Assembly (NCBI GenBank): GCA_035317605.1 | Contig: DATHGT010000373.1 | Coordinates: 1-7,334, forward strand | Direction: 5' to 3' | Source of the DNA: DATHGT01 sp035317605 | GTDB taxonomy: Bacteria; Methylomirabilota; Methylomirabilia; Rokubacteriales; CSP1-6 | Length of the DNA stretch: 7,334 nt | Part shown: piece after piece, positions 1 through 6,814 of the stretch | Layout: every line of letters begins with the position of its first letter | How positions within the stretch are numbered: position 1 is the first letter of the stretch | The notes under the pieces: model-generated | What the model was told of the DNA's origin: nothing | The model's input: only the letters and a program-made list of their open reading frames with translations | Databases searched by the model: none | Program-made: the position numbers and the translations under genes

Positions 1-837
1 CACGTCGCCCACGACCTGAAGGCTGCGGGCCGAGACCTTGTCGAGGGTGTCGCCGGCCGTGTGCCAGGCGGGAAAGTCGAAGTCGATGAGGAGGGCGGCG
101 GGCACGCCGGCGCTCAGGAACGGCGCGTGATCGTCTTCCACCGCCATCGCCTCGGGCAGGAAGTGGGCGCTCTGCCCCAGCCGCCGGGCGCTCTCCCAGA
201 CGAGATCGGTGAGCCACGGCGTGGAGGCCGCTTCGCGCCGGATGTTGAGGTCGCGGTCGCCGATCATGTCGGCGACGATCACCGCCCTGGGGAGCTGGCC
301 GCGCCGCGCGAGGTCGGCGGCCATCCGCCGCGAGCCGTAGAGACTGTCGGTGGGCGTCCATGCGCCCCGCGCCTCCTCGCCGTCGAAGAATGCCACCCAA
401 TAGGTATACTCACGCGGCTGGGCGGCGAGGGCCCGCGCCAGCTCGAGGAGCCAGGCGGCGCTGGACCCACCGTCGTTGGCGCCCACGAAGCGGACGTCAC
501 GGAAGGCCTTGGTGTCGTAGTGGCCGCCGATCAGGATCACCTCGCGGCGCCGCCCCGCCACCACGCCCACGACGTTGGCCATCTTGAGCCGGCCGTCCGG
601 GGTGTCGGCCTCGAACGGCTCCACCCGGACCTTCACGCCGGCGCGCCGCAGCTCGGCCGCGATGTAGTCGCGCGCGCGCGCCCCCGCCGCCGAGCCGGCG
701 GGACGGGGCCCGATGGCCACCAGGCGCTCGAGGTGACGAAACGCCGCGGCCCCGTCGAAGCGGGCGTCGGCGGAGACGGCGACGGTCGCGGTGGCCAGGA
801 CCACGAGCAGTCCGACCACCGCGGATCGGGACCTCAT
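1..837 (-). CDS. Secreted M28-family zinc enzyme, glutaminyl-peptide cyclotransferase-like (3' end cut by window)
   Basis: The first 279 residues are present with no stop, so perhaps 10-25 C-terminal residues are missing. Residues 1-23 look like a Sec signal peptide (basic start, hydrophobic 7-20, VSA before the mature DARF), implying export. The M28 zinc-hydrolase core follows: GGHYDTK (104-110, H106, D108), GANDGGSS (D122), FFDGEEA (150-156, E154/E155), VADMIGD (D190), VEDDHAPF (233-240) and DFPAWHT (254-260, H259). Compared from memory with human glutaminyl cyclase, D122, E155 and H259 match its zinc ligands. E154, W160, D190, D235, F255 and W258 match its catalytic and substrate-pocket residues, and the TDSLYGSR stretch (163-170) is also shared. 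Pyroglutamate formation on exported peptides is therefore as likely as aminopeptidase activity. Its ATG (837-835) overlaps the TGA of the methyltransferase gene as ATGA, so translation is probably coupled. Family assignment is firm; the reaction is inferred. Confidence 0.9.
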   Translation of the reverse strand, partial: MRSRSAVVGLLVVLATATVAVSADARFDGAAAFRHLERLVAIGPRPAGSAAGARARDYIAAELRRAGVKVRVEPFEADTPDGRLKMANVVGVVAGRRREVILIGGHYDTKAFRDVRFVGANDGGSSAAWLLELARALAAQPREYTYWVAFFDGEEARGAWTPTDSLYGSRRMAADLARRGQLPRAVIVADMIGDRDLNIRREAASTPWLTDLVWESARRLGQSAHFLPEAMAVEDDHAPFLSAGVPAALLIDFDFPAWHTAGDTLDKVSARSLQVVGDV

Positions 838-1733
838 CGGATCACGCGGCCCTTCGGCGACCCGTGCGGTTTCATCCCGACGGCGCCGTAGTAGTTGAAG
901 GTCAGCACGAAGTCGCCGAGGGCCACCAGCTCGGTGAACCCGTCGAGCCACGTCTGTGCCGTCGGCGCGTCGACGATGCCGAAGCTGACCGCGTTCGCGG
1001 CCCGCCGCTCCAGGAACGACTTGGCGAAGGGCTCGAGCGTGGTGTCCTGGAAGACGTCGGTGAGGAGGCGGACGTCTTCGAGTCCCCCCGCCCGCAGCAA
1101 CGCCGGCAGGCGCCGCCCGCTGTGCGGCTCCTCGTACATGTGGGTGGCCACGCCCCACATGATCCGCTCGGTCAACGCCCGGTCGGGATGCGTCACCGCC
1201 ACCGTCCCGAAGTCCTGATCCTGCACCGCGACTCGTCCGCCGGGCCGGGTGACCCGGACCATCTCACTCACCACGCCCGCGGGATCGGCGACGTGGAGCA
1301 GCACGGTGACGGCCAGCGCCGCGTCGAAGCGGCCGTCGGCGAACGGCAACGCCGCGCCGGACGCCAGCCGCCAGCGCATCCGGCGCCGCAGCGCGTGCGC
1401 GCGCGCGAGCGCGCGGGCCGCCTCCACCATGCTGCGGCTGGGGTCGACCCCCACGACCTCGCCCCGCGGGCCGACGAGCGCGGCCACGTCCCGCACCACC
1501 ACGCCGCTGCCGCAGCCCACCTCGAGCACGCGCTGGCCGCTCCGGATGGGAACGAAGCGCAGGAAGCGCCGCCGCAGACGGATCTGCGCGGGCGTGCGCC
1601 CGCGCACCTCCAGCGACTGGGCCATCTGCGCGGCCTTGGGCTGGCCGTCGATGTTTCGCCAGGGATCGGGGTGGTCACCCCCGTGCGCCCGCGCGCGGCG
1701 CCGCTCGGGGACGCCGGAGTGCGCGGGACTCAC
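834..1733 (-). CDS. Class I SAM-dependent methyltransferase
   Basis: This 299-residue protein has a Rossmann-type methyltransferase domain at about 60-175 (UbiE/Methyltransf_11 class). Motif I is VLEVGCGSG (69-77). The acidic residue ending strand 2, which holds the SAM ribose, is D97 in GVDPS. FDAALAVTVLLHVAD (136-150) is the motif IV region, and RPGGRVAVQD (163-172) precedes strand 5. Residues 180-299 form a C-terminal part that probably shapes the acceptor site; I cannot name the acceptor. It looks cytosolic, with no signal peptide or membrane segment. The start is GTG at 1733-1731, overlapping the TGA of the upstream gene as GTGA. No Shine-Dalgarno sequence is evident, so coupled reinitiation is likely. 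The first 20 residues are Arg/His-rich and may be disordered; a later start at Met37 (1625) would still leave the fold intact, but it would drop the DPWRNIDG segment. Confidence 0.92.
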   Translation of the reverse strand: MSPAHSGVPERRRARAHGGDHPDPWRNIDGQPKAAQMAQSLEVRGRTPAQIRLRRRFLRFVPIRSGQRVLEVGCGSGVVVRDVAALVGPRGEVVGVDPSRSMVEAARALARAHALRRRMRWRLASGAALPFADGRFDAALAVTVLLHVADPAGVVSEMVRVTRPGGRVAVQDQDFGTVAVTHPDRALTERIMWGVATHMYEEPHSGRRLPALLRAGGLEDVRLLTDVFQDTTLEPFAKSFLERRAANAVSFGIVDAPTAQTWLDGFTELVALGDFVLTFNYYGAVGMKPHGSPKGRVIR

Positions 1734-1969
1734 GACGGCAGATAGCGCTTGGCGCAGGCGGAGCTACAGAAGTAGAGCGTGCCGTCGCGGGCGGCCCGGC
1801 GCACCGCGCGCGAGCGCACCACGTAGGTCTGGCACACCGGGTCCTTCACCAGCTCGTCGCGCGGAGTGGCCTCGTCCGGGGGCGAGCCCGGCCGCCGCGA
1901 GCGCAGCAGCGGCCACACGAGGGGAAGGGCCACCAGCACCCACACGAGCAGGGAAAGCGCGCGCACCAC
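1730..1969 (-). CDS. Small membrane-anchored protein with YHS-like cysteine motif (PP0621-like)
   Basis: This 79-residue protein has one N-terminal transmembrane segment (about 4-22), followed by a short basic and proline-rich linker. The C-terminal module (about 40-79) contains DPVCQTYV (43-50) and YFCSSACAKRYL (66-77). The DPVC...YFCSxxC arrangement (C46, C68, C72) is that of YHS/TRASH-like metal-binding domains, and the anchor-plus-module layout matches what I recall of the PP0621 family. Metal binding is inferred, and no specific role is known to me. The start is GTG at 1969-1967, with a second GTG immediately after it. It shares one base with the preceding stop (TAGTG). The end overlaps the methyltransferase start by four bases. 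No ribosome binding site is visible, so it is probably translated by coupling. Confidence 0.82.
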   Translation of the reverse strand: MVRALSLLVWVLVALPLVWPLLRSRRPGSPPDEATPRDELVKDPVCQTYVVRSRAVRRAARDGTLYFCSSACAKRYLPS

Positions 1970-2199
1970 TACCGGTCGGGCTTGATGGACACGGCGCGGA
2001 GGAACTCGCGGTCCTGCGCCGTCATCTCGGCCGAGGGATTGGCGCCGCGGGCCCGGCGGCTGAAGAAGATCCCGGTGTCGGCGCCGCGCCGCAGGATTTC
2101 GCCGACGGCTTCGCGCGCGGCGTCGGTCGCGCTCAGCGACACCTCGATCGCGCGAAGCAGCTTCTTCATGAGGGCATCGGCTCCCGAGTCCCGCGCCAT
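1969..2199 (-). CDS. Conserved-looking small protein of unknown function
   Basis: I do not recognise this 76-residue protein. It is charged and predicted soluble. Residues about 10-40 form a likely amphipathic helix pair (LMKKLLRAIEVSLSATDAAR followed by EAVGEILRRG), then a short hydrophobic stretch GIFFSR (43-48), then a polar tail with AEMTAQDREFLRAV (57-70). It is accepted as a gene because it has GC-rich codon use, fills the space between promoter and next gene, and its TAG shares a base with the downstream GTG. Two starts are possible. ATG at 2199-2197 lacks a Shine-Dalgarno but lies just downstream of a good promoter. ATG at 2169-2167 (Met11) has a GGGAG about 11 bases upstream. I prefer 2199 as an almost leaderless start, with moderate certainty. 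Confidence 0.66.
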   Translation of the reverse strand: MARDSGADALMKKLLRAIEVSLSATDAAREAVGEILRRGADTGIFFSRRARGANPSAEMTAQDREFLRAVSIKPDR

Positions 2200-2239
2200 A
2201 GCGAGACTAAAGATACGGGCCGCCCGCGCCGGCTGTCAA
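2197..2239 (-). promoter_or_regulatory. Sigma70-like promoter for the 76-aa gene and the three genes after it
   Basis: On the minus strand, TTGACA (2239-2234) is a perfect -35 box. An 18-base GC-rich spacer follows, then TATCTT (2215-2210), matching the -10 consensus at four of six positions. Transcription would begin near 2204-2202, two to five bases before the ATG at 2199. The -35 box includes the TGA stop of the ABC ATPase gene. The AT-rich -10 patch stands out in otherwise very GC-rich DNA. Confidence 0.6.
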
Positions 2240-3324
2240 CGGGTCGCGCCCTCCGTCACCACCACGCAGTCCTCGGCGGCGAAGGCGAGCGTGAGGGGCT
2301 TGCGCCGGGTCAGCGCGGCGGCCTGGGCGGGGGGGACGTCGACGAAGAAGGTACGCCCGGCCACGAGGACCTCGGCGCGCACGACGGCCCCGAGGAACGT
2401 CGTCACGTCCACCACGCCCTCGAGACGGTTGGCGCGGATGGCCGGCGACGCGGGGTCGGCGATCGTCAGCTTCTCCGGGCGCACGGAAATCACCACGCTC
2501 GCGCCGTCGCGCAGACCGGCCGGCGGCACCCGCAGCGTGAACCCCTCCCAGTCGACCAGTCCGTCCGCGGGCGAGACCACACGGCACGCGAGGAGATTGG
2601 CGATCCCGATGAAGTCGGCGACGAATTTCGTCCGCGGCGCGCCGTAGATCTCCTCGGGGCGCCCGACCTGCTCGATGCGGCCGTCGGCCATGACCGCGAT
2701 CCGGTCGGCGATGGACAGCGCTTCCTCCTGATCGTGGGTCACGTAGACGGTCGTGATCCCGAGGTCCTGCTGGATCTTCCGCAGCTCGCCGCGCAGGCGG
2801 AGCCGGATCTTGGCGTCGAGCGCGGACAGCGGCTCGTCGAGCAGCAGGATGCCCGGCCGTCGGGCCAGCGCGCGGGCCAGCGCCACGCGCTGCTGCTGTC
2901 CGCCCGAGAGCTGGTTGGCGTAGCGGCCCTCCAGCCCACCGAGTCGCGTCAGCTCGACCATCTCGGCCACGCGCGCGCGGATCTTCGCTCCCGGCCAGCG
3001 GGCCACGCGCAGCCCGAACGCGATGTTCTCGTAGATCGTCATGGTGGGAAACAGCGCGTACGACTGGAAGACGATGCCGACCCCGCGCTCGCGCGGCGGC
3101 ACGTCGTTGACGCGCCGCCCGTCGAACGCGACCTCGCCCGCGTCCGGGCGCTCGAAGCCCGCGATCATCCGCAGCGTGGTCGTCTTGCCGCACCCCGACC
3201 CGCCGACCACCGACACCAGCTCGCCCTGCGCGATCTCGAGCGACAGCCCGTCGACGGCGGTGGCCGCCCCGAAGCGCTTGGTGACGTGGCTCAGCGAGAT
3301 CTTCATCGGGTTCGCGCGCGCCAC
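2236..3324 (-). CDS. ABC importer ATP-binding protein (PotA/FbpC/PhnT2-like)
   Basis: This protein hydrolyses ATP to drive solute import through the adjacent permease. It has 362 residues from GTG at 3324. All nucleotide-binding motifs are intact: Walker A GGSGCGKTT (41-49), Q-loop Q87, signature LSGGQ (139-143), Walker B ILLLDEP (159-165), D-loop SALD (167-170) and switch H197. The tail after about 235, with RPEKL (282-286), is the TOBE-like regulatory region typical of the spermidine/putrescine, iron and 2-aminoethylphosphonate importer group. Its length also fits the putative aminoethylphosphonate ATPases (about 360 aa, from memory). The gene lies three bases after the binding-protein stop and closes the operon. 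No strong ribosome binding site is seen. ATG at 3306 (Met7, just before KISLSHVTKRFG) is an equally plausible start and may be the true one. The substrate is not determined by this subunit. Confidence 0.95.
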   Translation of the reverse strand: MARANPMKISLSHVTKRFGAATAVDGLSLEIAQGELVSVVGGSGCGKTTTLRMIAGFERPDAGEVAFDGRRVNDVPPRERGVGIVFQSYALFPTMTIYENIAFGLRVARWPGAKIRARVAEMVELTRLGGLEGRYANQLSGGQQQRVALARALARRPGILLLDEPLSALDAKIRLRLRGELRKIQQDLGITTVYVTHDQEEALSIADRIAVMADGRIEQVGRPEEIYGAPRTKFVADFIGIANLLACRVVSPADGLVDWEGFTLRVPPAGLRDGASVVISVRPEKLTIADPASPAIRANRLEGVVDVTTFLGAVVRAEVLVAGRTFFVDVPPAQAAALTRRKPLTLAFAAEDCVVVTEGATR

Positions 3325-3327
3325 GCT

Positions 3328-4329
3328 TCAGCGCGAAAACTTCTCCAGCCACTTCTTCACCAGGCGGTCCTTGTCCTCGGCGGCTTTGACGAAGTCGAGA
3401 TTGATCAGGTTCATCTCGGTGATCTTCTGGCCGGAAACCGGGACGTCGGGCCGGGTGATGCCGGCCCCGCGCCATCCCGCGTAGGCCGTCATGGCCGACC
3501 GGCCCATGGCCCAGTCCAGGAAGCGCCGCGCGTTCTGCGGGTTCTTGGCCCCCTTCACCAGCGCGTTGCCCTCGAACGTCCAGGCCACGCCGTCCGAGGG
3601 AAAGACGACGTCGATGGGCGCGCCCTGCTTCTTGGCGACCTCCACCTCGTAGGCCAGCGCGATCCCGATCGGCGTCTCGCCGGAGGCGGCCATGCGCCCG
3701 GGCGCGCCGCCGGACTTGGTGACCTGCGACAGGTTCTTGTCGAGCGCCTCGTAGTACGCGAACGCCTTGTCCTCACCCAGCCGCGTCACGTGACTGGCCA
3801 GGAGCAGATACGCGGTCCCCGACGTCGACGGGTTCGACATCACGATGTGGCCCTTGTACTTGGGTTCGACGAGGTCGGCCCACGCCCGGGGCGGAGGCAG
3901 CTTCAGCTCGGCCATCTTCTTCTGGTTCATCGCGAAGGCCACGGTCAGCAGGGTCACGCCCTGCCACGCGTTCTCGGGATGCTTGAAGCGGGCGGCGATC
4001 AGGTTCGAGTCCTTGGCGGCGTAGGACTCGAGCAGGCCCTTCTTGGCGGCGCCGGTCAGGTAGTCGTTGAAGACGCCCCAGATCACGTCGGCCTGGGGGT
4101 TGGCGCGCTCGGCCTCCACCCGCGCCATGATCGGTCCCGTCGAGGCGCGGATGTACGAGGCCTTGGCGGCCAGGTCGGGCAGATCCTTCTTGAACTGTTC
4201 CCAGAAGTCCTTCAGCTCGTTCTCCTCGTACGCGGTATAGATGACGAGCTTCTCTTCCGCCGCGCGCACGGGCGCGGCGCCGGGCAGGACGAGCACGAGG
4301 GCGAGGAGCGGGAGCAGGATCCGACGCAT
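3328..4329 (-). CDS. Periplasmic solute-binding protein of ABC importer (PhnS2/AfuA/FbpA-like)
   Basis: This 333-residue protein captures solute in the periplasm and delivers it to the fused permease. Residues 1-23 are a Sec signal peptide (MRR, hydrophobic LLPLLALVLVL, cleavage after VRA). There is no lipobox Cys, so it is soluble and periplasmic. The mature part is a family 1/type 2 binding protein: KLVIYTAYEENEL (27-39), STG (63-65), NPQADVIWG (77-85), SNPSTSGTAY (165-174), TKSGGAPGRMA (204-214), VVFPSDGVAW (241-250) and NALVKGAKNPQNA (255-267). These resemble, from memory, the putative 2-aminoethylphosphonate-binding group (PhnS2) and the sugar-phosphate binder AfuA. I do not see the adjacent Tyr pair that binds iron in FbpA. 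The Ser/Thr/Gly loops could hold a phosphate- or phosphonate-like group, which is inference. An excellent Shine-Dalgarno precedes ATG 4329. An in-frame ATG at 4362 overlaps the permease stop but would extend the signal peptide by 11 polar residues. Confidence 0.93.
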   Translation of the reverse strand: MRRILLPLLALVLVLPGAAPVRAAEEKLVIYTAYEENELKDFWEQFKKDLPDLAAKASYIRASTGPIMARVEAERANPQADVIWGVFNDYLTGAAKKGLLESYAAKDSNLIAARFKHPENAWQGVTLLTVAFAMNQKKMAELKLPPPRAWADLVEPKYKGHIVMSNPSTSGTAYLLLASHVTRLGEDKAFAYYEALDKNLSQVTKSGGAPGRMAASGETPIGIALAYEVEVAKKQGAPIDVVFPSDGVAWTFEGNALVKGAKNPQNARRFLDWAMGRSAMTAYAGWRGAGITRPDVPVSGQKITEMNLINLDFVKAAEDKDRLVKKWLEKFSR

Positions 4330-4336
4330 CGGCGTT

Positions 4337-4343
4337 CTCCTTT
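4337..4343 (-). promoter_or_regulatory. Shine-Dalgarno AAAGGAG deciding the binding-protein start
   Basis: AAAGGAG lies seven bases before ATG 4329 on the minus strand, within the 32-base gap after the permease stop. It is the strongest ribosome binding site in the window and favours ATG 4329 over the in-frame ATG at 4362. It fits the usual need for more binding protein than permease. Confidence 0.8.
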
Positions 4344-4361
4344 CAGATCGAAAGCGCGCCA

Positions 4362-6044
4362 TCACACCTTCAGGATCGCCACGCGGTCGCCCCCGACGAG
4401 GCGGCGCAGCACGAGCACGGTGCCGATCACGATGGCCAGGATGATCGTCCCCAGCGCGCACGCCACCCCCGGATAGCCGTTCTCGACCTGGGCCAGGATC
4501 GCCACCGAGCCCAGGTTGAAGCCGGGATAGATCAGGAAGATCACCGCGCTCACCGTGACCATGCCGTTGACGAAGAAGTACACGAAGATGGAAAAGGCCG
4601 TCCCCGTGAGCAGCGGCAGGACGACCTTCGTGAAGGTGCGGACGCTGCCCGCCCCGAGGCTGACCGCGGCCTCCTCGATGGCGGGGTCGATCTGCTTGAG
4701 CGCGTTCATGGCGGCCAGCACGGCGACCGGGAACTTCCAGAACACCACGCTGGTCACCAGGATCCACACCGTCCCCGTCAACAGGACGGGCGGCACGTTG
4801 AAGGCCAGGATGTAGCCGACGCCGATCACGGTGCCCGGCAGCGCCGCCGGGAGCAGGCTCACGAACTCGATCACCCGCGTGGAGCCGCCCAGCACCGCGC
4901 GCCGGCGCTCGATCACGTACGCGGTGACCAGGGCCAGCGCCGTGCCCACCACCCCCGACAGCAGGGCGAGCTTGACGCTGTTGACGATCGGCCACGCGCC
5001 CTCGGCCGTCGATTTGAACCCATAGTGCTGGAGCGACAGCGTCCAGTCGCTGCCCCACAGCCGGACCAGCGAGCCCAGGGGGATCAACCCGTAGATCACC
5101 CCGATGAACAACGCGATCCCGCCGGAGGCGAGGAAGAGCGGCCAGCGCACGCGGCCCGGCGTGGGCCGGATCGCGGTGCGCGACCCGGCCGAGACCGTGA
5201 CGTACGACCGCGAGCCGACCGAGTAGGCGTTGAGCAGGTACGCGGCGAGGCACGGCACGATCAGGACCACGCTCATGGTGGACGCCGCCGCGAAGTCGTT
5301 CATCCCGATGACCTGCGAGTAGATCTCGGTGGCCAGGACGTTGTAGCGGCCGCCGACCAGGATCGGATTGCCGAAGTCGGTCATGCACAGGATGAAGACG
5401 ATCAGCGCCGCCGAGGCCAGGCCGGGCCGGGCCAGGGCGAGGGTCACCCGCCACAGGGTGACGCCGAAGCCCGCGCCGAGATTCTCGGCCGCCTCCTCGA
5501 GCGAGGTGTCGATGTTGGCCAGCACGTTGGCCAGCAGGATGTAGGCCTGGGGCAGGAACGTGAAGACCTGCGCCAGCACGATGCCGTGGAACCCGTAGAT
5601 CGACCAGTCGAGCCCGAGCCCATGCGTGAGGGCTCCGTTGCGCCCGAAGAGCAGGATGAAGGCGAGCGAGACCAGGAAGGGCGGCGAGATCAGCGGCAAG
5701 AGGCTCATGAGCGAGACGAAGCGCTTGCCGGGCATGGTCGTGCGCGTGACCGCGTAGGCGAGCACGAGCGCCACCGCCACCGTGATCAGCGTCGACACCG
5801 CGGACACGAGCAGGCTATTGACGAGGATGCGGAAGAGCCGCCAGGTGCTGAAGAACGCCGCGTAGTTCGCCAGGGTCAGGCCGGCCGGACCGGTCAGGCT
5901 GAGGCCCAGCACCTTGATCACCGGCCACACCACGAAGATCAGGAGCGCGAGCAGGACGGCGGCGGCCACCGCCACCGTGGTGACGTCGTGCCGGCGCACG
6001 GCCCCGAACGGGCGAGCGGCGATCGAGCGGGTCGCGTCCGGCAC
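4362..6044 (-). CDS. Fused two-domain ABC permease (FbpB/PhnU2-like)
   Basis: This 560-residue inner-membrane protein supplies both halves of the importer channel in one chain. There are about twelve hydrophobic segments: roughly 22-48, 76-100, 109-133, 152-175, 208-229, 255-273, 303-325, 355-376, 391-415, 423-446, 478-505 and 525-546. Each half has the cytoplasmic EAA loop that docks the ATPase: EEAAENLGAG (183-192) and EEAAVSLGAG (457-466). The two-domain layout and length fit iron (FbpB), thiamine (ThiP) and putative aminoethylphosphonate (PhnU2) permeases. The start used is GTG at 6044-6042, five bases after the dehydrogenase stop. GTG 5999 is an in-frame alternative that removes only the polar N-terminus. 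No clear ribosome binding site is visible, so coupling to the upstream gene is likely. Both halves look intact. Confidence 0.94.
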   Translation of the reverse strand: MPDATRSIAARPFGAVRRHDVTTVAVAAAVLLALLIFVVWPVIKVLGLSLTGPAGLTLANYAAFFSTWRLFRILVNSLLVSAVSTLITVAVALVLAYAVTRTTMPGKRFVSLMSLLPLISPPFLVSLAFILLFGRNGALTHGLGLDWSIYGFHGIVLAQVFTFLPQAYILLANVLANIDTSLEEAAENLGAGFGVTLWRVTLALARPGLASAALIVFILCMTDFGNPILVGGRYNVLATEIYSQVIGMNDFAAASTMSVVLIVPCLAAYLLNAYSVGSRSYVTVSAGSRTAIRPTPGRVRWPLFLASGGIALFIGVIYGLIPLGSLVRLWGSDWTLSLQHYGFKSTAEGAWPIVNSVKLALLSGVVGTALALVTAYVIERRRAVLGGSTRVIEFVSLLPAALPGTVIGVGYILAFNVPPVLLTGTVWILVTSVVFWKFPVAVLAAMNALKQIDPAIEEAAVSLGAGSVRTFTKVVLPLLTGTAFSIFVYFFVNGMVTVSAVIFLIYPGFNLGSVAILAQVENGYPGVACALGTIILAIVIGTVLVLRRLVGGDRVAILKV

Positions 6045-6049
6045 GCGCG

Positions 6050-6814
6050 TCAGCCGGCGGTGAAGCCGCCGTCCACGACCAGCTCGGCGCCGGTCATGTA
6101 CGACGACTCGTCGCTGGCCAGGAACAGGGCGACGCCGGCGATCTCGCGCGGCTCCGCGATGCGCCCGAGCGGAATGCCGGTCACGAACTCCTTGCGGATG
6201 GCCTCGCTCAGGTACGGGGCCTGGAGCGGCGTGTCCACGATGCCGGGATGGATGATGTTGCAGCGGATGCGGTCCTTGGCGAACTGGATGGCCAACGACT
6301 TGGTCAGCGAGATGAGGCCGCCCTTGGCCGCCGTGTACGCGTCCTGGGCGCGGGTGAACCCGACCAGCGCGGAGACCGAGCCCATCACGATCACCGAGCC
6401 GCCGCCCGCGCGCTGCAGCTCGGGGATCCCGTGCTTGGTCAGCCAGAAGACCGACTTGAGGTTGATGGCGATCACGCGGTCCCACCACCGCTCGTCGGTC
6501 TCCAGCACGGAACGATCGCGGTCCTTCCACAGGACCCCGGCGTTGGCGTAGAGCACGTGGAGGCCGCCGAATCGCCGCGCGCCTTCCTCGACCATGCGCT
6601 GGACGTCGGCTTCGACGGCCACGTCGCCGGCCACGGCCAACGCCTCACCGCCGGCCTCCTCGACCGCCCGCACGGTCGCGCGGGCGGCGCCCTCGTCGAG
6701 GTCGCCGATGACGATGCGCGCGCCCTCGCGCGCGAACAACACGGCGGCCTCGCGCCCGATCCCCATGCCCGCGCCGGTGATGAGCGCGATCTTCCCCTTC
6801 AGCCGGTCGGCCAT
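6050..6814 (-). CDS. NAD-dependent short-chain dehydrogenase/reductase (SDR, classical type)
   Basis: This 254-residue protein is the normal length for a classical SDR. The Rossmann cofactor motif is TGAGMGIG (13-20). Asp38 at the end of strand 2 (IGDLD) favours NAD over NADP. GDVA (63-66) and NAG (91-93) follow. The catalytic set is N118 (AINLKS), S146 (MGSVSA), Y160 and K164 (YTAAK). HPGIVDTPL (189-197) is the usual cofactor/substrate loop. The C-terminal SSYMTGAELVVDGGFTAG is standard. Substrate is unknown: the FabG-like fold accepts many alcohols or ketones. It is cytosolic. The ATG follows the TAG of the glutamine-synthetase-like gene with no gap, and its ribosome binding site lies in that gene's last codons. 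The position between a ligase and an importer suggests a catabolic step on the imported compound. Confidence 0.94.
   Translation of the reverse strand: MADRLKGKIALITGAGMGIGREAAVLFAREGARIVIGDLDEGAARATVRAVEEAGGEALAVAGDVAVEADVQRMVEEGARRFGGLHVLYANAGVLWKDRDRSVLETDERWWDRVIAINLKSVFWLTKHGIPELQRAGGGSVIVMGSVSALVGFTRAQDAYTAAKGGLISLTKSLAIQFAKDRIRCNIIHPGIVDTPLQAPYLSEAIRKEFVTGIPLGRIAEPREIAGVALFLASDESSYMTGAELVVDGGFTAG

Noticed and set aside
1388..1415. Alternating GC dinucleotide tract (also near 669-681), as possible Z-DNA or a repeat element.
   Set aside because: It lies within codons for Ala, Arg and His in the methyltransferase (and the M28 gene) and is expected from extreme GC content.
2216..2235. GC-rich inverted repeat (GCCG...CGGC) after the ATPase stop, as a possible intrinsic terminator.
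   Set aside because: The stem is only about four base pairs and no T-run follows; the sequence is better explained as the promoter spacer.
1249..4476. A very long open frame (about 1075 codons) on the plus strand, antisense to the methyltransferase, the small genes, the ATPase and the binding protein.
   Set aside because: It crosses several well-supported minus-strand genes. Its translation is His/Arg/Gly/Pro-rich with no domain. Such frames arise by default opposite GC-rich genes.
2236..6044. Assignment of the importer as an Fe(III) system (FbpABC).
   Set aside because: The binding protein lacks the adjacent tyrosine pair and no iron-regulatory (Fur-like) site was seen; permease and ATPase similarity alone cannot assign the substrate.
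5025..6551. An open frame of about 508 codons on the plus strand opposite the permease and SDR.
   Set aside because: It has a low-complexity charged composition without any domain, opposite two intact conserved genes; it is a shadow frame.
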